8,435 nt of DNA from Gracilibacteraceae bacterium (lineage in GTDB: Bacteria; Bacillota; Desulfitobacteriia; Desulfitobacteriales; Syntrophobotulaceae), in assembly GCA_031255985.1 (NCBI GenBank), contig JAIRRL010000120.1:1-8435 (forward strand). The letters run 5' to 3'. Below, piece by piece: positions 6,292-8,435 of the stretch. The position numbers and the translations under genes were made by a program. Every line of letters begins with the position of its first letter. Within the stretch, counting starts at the first letter, position 1. Below the pieces are notes generated by a model. The model was not told the origin of the DNA. It was given only the letters and a program-made list of their open reading frames with translations, and ran no database searches.

Positions 6292-8405
6292 ACCGCCGTC
6301 TCCTTCCTGTCCCGTCTGATTCTGAGGAGCAGATACCGTTTATACCAATGGAACAGTTTGCGCTCGCCTTCTTCTTCATTTGCCAGTAAATCCGGACTGG
6401 ACAAAACAACTTTCTCAGCTTTTTGCCGCAGCTTGCGCGCGAGTTCGGCCGCGTCTCCTGTTTTTTCGCCTACGCAGAAAATTTGTATTTTCTCCCGGTC
6501 GTCCTGTTGTTTCCAATTGCCTGCCGACAACATCCCGGCAAGCTCGGCGAAGCTATGGGTGGTGGACAAATAGGTCTGCAATCTCCCCAATTGGGAATTA
6601 TTGGTAATTCGCGTTTTTTCCGCCCGGTTGACTTGTCTTTGGATATGAGCGGGGATATTCAGCAGCTTGATCTTTTTTTCCAGTTTGTTCAAACCGCCGC
6701 CGCCTCTAATCTCCGCGGCCGCCTGTCCGGCTCTCTGGATCCGCAGATCGCCGCCGGCCGGGAGTTTCTCCACGGCAATATGACCGAAACCCTCGCCTGT
6801 TCTCAGGCCGATAAAAGCTTCGGCGGGGATTATTTCTTTGCCGCCGCTTTCCTGGCGAAACACTATGACGCCGCCCCCGGCAAGCGCTGTTTCCTGGGTG
6901 CGCGGCAGCAGCCATTTGGAATTGTAGCCCCCGACCCAGGCGGCGGAGCAAAACATCTTGCGGACGACCGCGCCCCGCAGGCCGAGCGCGCCCGGAATAA
7001 GCGCCGGATCGGGCCTGACGCCGCCGAAGGCGTCCGTCAAAATCAGGGGCGAGCGCAAGGTAACGCGGAAGAGGTCTCCGTCTTCTATTGTGATCATTCG
7101 GTTCTGCAGGCGCGGATACTGAAACCAGGAAAAATCAGCGCCGCCGTATTGGGCGGTTCTGGAGCCGCCGAGCCGGATAGTGGCCGGGGCAAGTTCTCTG
7201 ATGATTTCCAGATCGCTTTCGCTGCCGACGATGGTTCCCATGAATACCTGCCCCGCCGCGAGCGCCTCATATCTGTAAAAAGAACCCGCGGCCTGAGAGG
7301 CGTCTTTGGTCGCGTGGCCGGCAGCCTTATCGGCGGGCCGGGCGTGATGGGCAAATACAGATTTTTTGACGCCGCCCAAATGCATGAGCTGGTCTTCTCC
7401 GTCTGCGGCGGCAAAGCCGCCAAGGGTTTTCGCGTATTCGTCCGGCGCGGCGGCGACGCTGGCGTCAATCGCTCTGCTTGCGTCATCTTTGCTGCGGCGA
7501 ATGGAGCGGGCGGCGGGATAGAGAATTGGACCGCCGTCTTTTTTCTGCGGATACGCGGCCAAAAACTTCACGCCTCCGTCCAGGAACAGGCGTCTGAATT
7601 CCGGATCCTTATGCGGCGCGGGGCAGGCGCGGCCGGGCGTTTTGCGCCAGGCGGCCGCAAACGCCCCCAGCAGGAGCGAACCGGGGATGTAGTCCTCCGT
7701 GCCGCCGCTGCCGCCGTTTAGCAGAGAAACTATCACGGGCGAGGCGAGCGTAAGCGTATAGTGGACGAATTTTGAGCCGTTTAATTCATTGAGCTTAAAT
7801 TCGCCGCCTGCGGCCCCGGCCGGCCCGTCCGCGCCCGCAAGATCAAGTTTGCACTCGACTTCGCCGAACCCGCGCGTCCTGCCGGAACCGATGCCGCGCA
7901 CCGCTTGGCAGCATTTAGCCAAAAATTCCGCGCAATCGTCCGGAAAAAGCGCGTCAAAACTGAACGTCAGCCCGCTCTCCGCCACCCGCGTTACCCTGAG
8001 CGTATTGTCGTCCGTCTTGCGGATTAGTCCTTCGCCCGTCATAGCCGTTCCGGTTCTGAGCGAGGTGAAGATTTCCGTTACCTGGGCGGGCGTGTAGTCC
8101 CGGTTTTTTATTTCTTTCTTGAGGGCGTCCGCGTCCACGAGTTCGCCGGAGCTGAGAATCAGGCCGCCGGAATCGCTGGCGCCGGGTTTTCCGTATAACC
8201 GGTAAAATGTATCCGCCCACTCCGGCAGAAGCGACGCGATGTCAAGCCCGGCTTCGCGCAATAAACCCTTCAGCCGTTTCGCGGGTATGACCGGCAGGCC
8301 GAACTCGTCAACGGCAATATCTGTATCCACGCCGCCGAAAGCGCCGAGACCCGACGCGACGCAAGTGTCCGAGCGAAGCCTCAGTTCGATTTTCTTATTT
8401 TTCAT
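6288..8405 (-). CDS. csx10: Type III-D RAMP fusion Cas7-Cas5(Csx10)-Cas11-like
   Basis: This 705-residue protein is probably a backbone and crRNA 5'-end-binding subunit of a type III-D interference complex. Three parts are visible. Residues 1-187 form a Cas7-like RAMP module with GGVDTDIAV (24-32), LPVIPAKRLKG (37-47) and a glycine-rich loop GIGSGRTRGFGEV (171-183). D27 aligns by eye with the catalytic aspartate of Csm3/Cmr4. An Ala/Gly-rich linker (188-202) leads to a Csx10/Cas5-like region (about 203-550) with DYIPGSLLLGAF (238-249), LIPGALGLRGAV (469-480) and GLRTGEGFGHI (533-543). After a second Gly-rich stretch (566-571), residues 572-705 are helix-rich and basic, with SQLGRLQTYL (604-613), which suggests a fused Cas11 small subunit. 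Ordinary Csx10 is shorter. The start is ATG at 8405, seven bases after GGGGGG. The stop overlaps the next gene by four bases (ATGA). The RAMP identity is firm; the Cas11 assignment is inference. Confidence 0.88.
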   Translation of the reverse strand: MKNKKIELRLRSDTCVASGLGAFGGVDTDIAVDEFGLPVIPAKRLKGLLREAGLDIASLLPEWADTFYRLYGKPGASDSGGLILSSGELVDADALKKEIKNRDYTPAQVTEIFTSLRTGTAMTGEGLIRKTDDNTLRVTRVAESGLTFSFDALFPDDCAEFLAKCCQAVRGIGSGRTRGFGEVECKLDLAGADGPAGAAGGEFKLNELNGSKFVHYTLTLASPVIVSLLNGGSGGTEDYIPGSLLLGAFAAAWRKTPGRACPAPHKDPEFRRLFLDGGVKFLAAYPQKKDGGPILYPAARSIRRSKDDASRAIDASVAAAPDEYAKTLGGFAAADGEDQLMHLGGVKKSVFAHHARPADKAAGHATKDASQAAGSFYRYEALAAGQVFMGTIVGSESDLEIIRELAPATIRLGGSRTAQYGGADFSWFQYPRLQNRMITIEDGDLFRVTLRSPLILTDAFGGVRPDPALIPGALGLRGAVVRKMFCSAAWVGGYNSKWLLPRTQETALAGGGVIVFRQESGGKEIIPAEAFIGLRTGEGFGHIAVEKLPAGGDLRIQRAGQAAAEIRGGGGLNKLEKKIKLLNIPAHIQRQVNRAEKTRITNNSQLGRLQTYLSTTHSFAELAGMLSAGNWKQQDDREKIQIFCVGEKTGDAAELARKLRQKAEKVVLSSPDLLANEEEGERKLFHWYKRYLLLRIRRDRKETAV

Positions 8406-8412
8406 ATGCCGG

Positions 8413-8418
8413 CCCCCC
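8413..8418 (-). promoter_or_regulatory. Ribosome binding site of the Cas7-Cas5-Cas11 fusion gene
   Basis: GGGGGG on the minus strand lies seven bases before the ATG at 8405. The preceding 17 bases to the window edge are AT-rich and contain a TAG (8420-8418) that could be the stop of an upstream gene, but too little is present to decide between a gene end and a leader. Confidence 0.5.
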
Positions 8419-8435
8419 TAAAATATTCTCAAAAA

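Noticed and set aside
6423..7721. Plus-strand open frame of 432 codons antisense to the Cas7-Cas5-Cas11 gene
   Set aside because: Same reason: Gly/Ala/Arg-rich shadow of a strongly supported gene, with no domain.

Overview
The window is the downstream part of a type III-D CRISPR-Cas effector operon. All supported genes lie on the minus strand, so transcription runs from position 8435 towards 1. Strong AGGAG-type ribosome binding sites, GC-rich DNA and tightly overlapping genes suggest a GC-rich Gram-positive-like bacterium, perhaps Bacillota. This is an inference from style; there is no rRNA or other taxonomic marker here.

Layout in transcription order: (1) 8405-6288, a 705-residue protein that reads as a fusion of a Cas7-like module, a Csx10/Cas5-like module and a helical Cas11-like tail; (2) 6291-4936, a tandem double-Cas7 protein; (3) 4943-4380, Csx19; (4) 4383-2296, a large Cas7/RAMP protein with a long insertion (TIGR03986-type) and an RGG-like tail; (5) 2290-1928, a small Rossmann-like protein that may be a CARF-type or ring-nuclease-type accessory; (6) a 190-bp gap with two tandem 62-bp units, each carrying a perfect 9-bp hairpin; (7) 1737-37, a two-module AAA+ ATPase whose first module has no Walker A motif; (8) 37-1, the first 12 codons of a possible further gene whose ATG overlaps the ATPase stop (TAATG).

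The set Cas7-Cas5-Cas11 fusion, Cas7-2x, Csx19 and Cas7-insertion is the inventory described for the type III-D variant (III-Dv) complex of Synechocystis. That variant is regarded as an evolutionary intermediate towards the single-protein type III-E effector. The large subunit Cas10 is not in the window; if present it most likely lies just upstream, beyond position 8435. No cas1, cas2, cas6 or CRISPR array is visible.

The first four proteins would assemble with crRNA into an RNA-targeting complex. At least three Cas7 modules keep an aspartate at or near the position used for target RNA cleavage in Csm3/Cmr4. The small protein could sense or degrade a cyclic oligoadenylate messenger, which is speculative. 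The AAA+ protein is either an accessory effector or the first gene of a neighbouring unit. The most unusual parts are the last two genes, the hairpin repeats between them, and the RGG-like tail.
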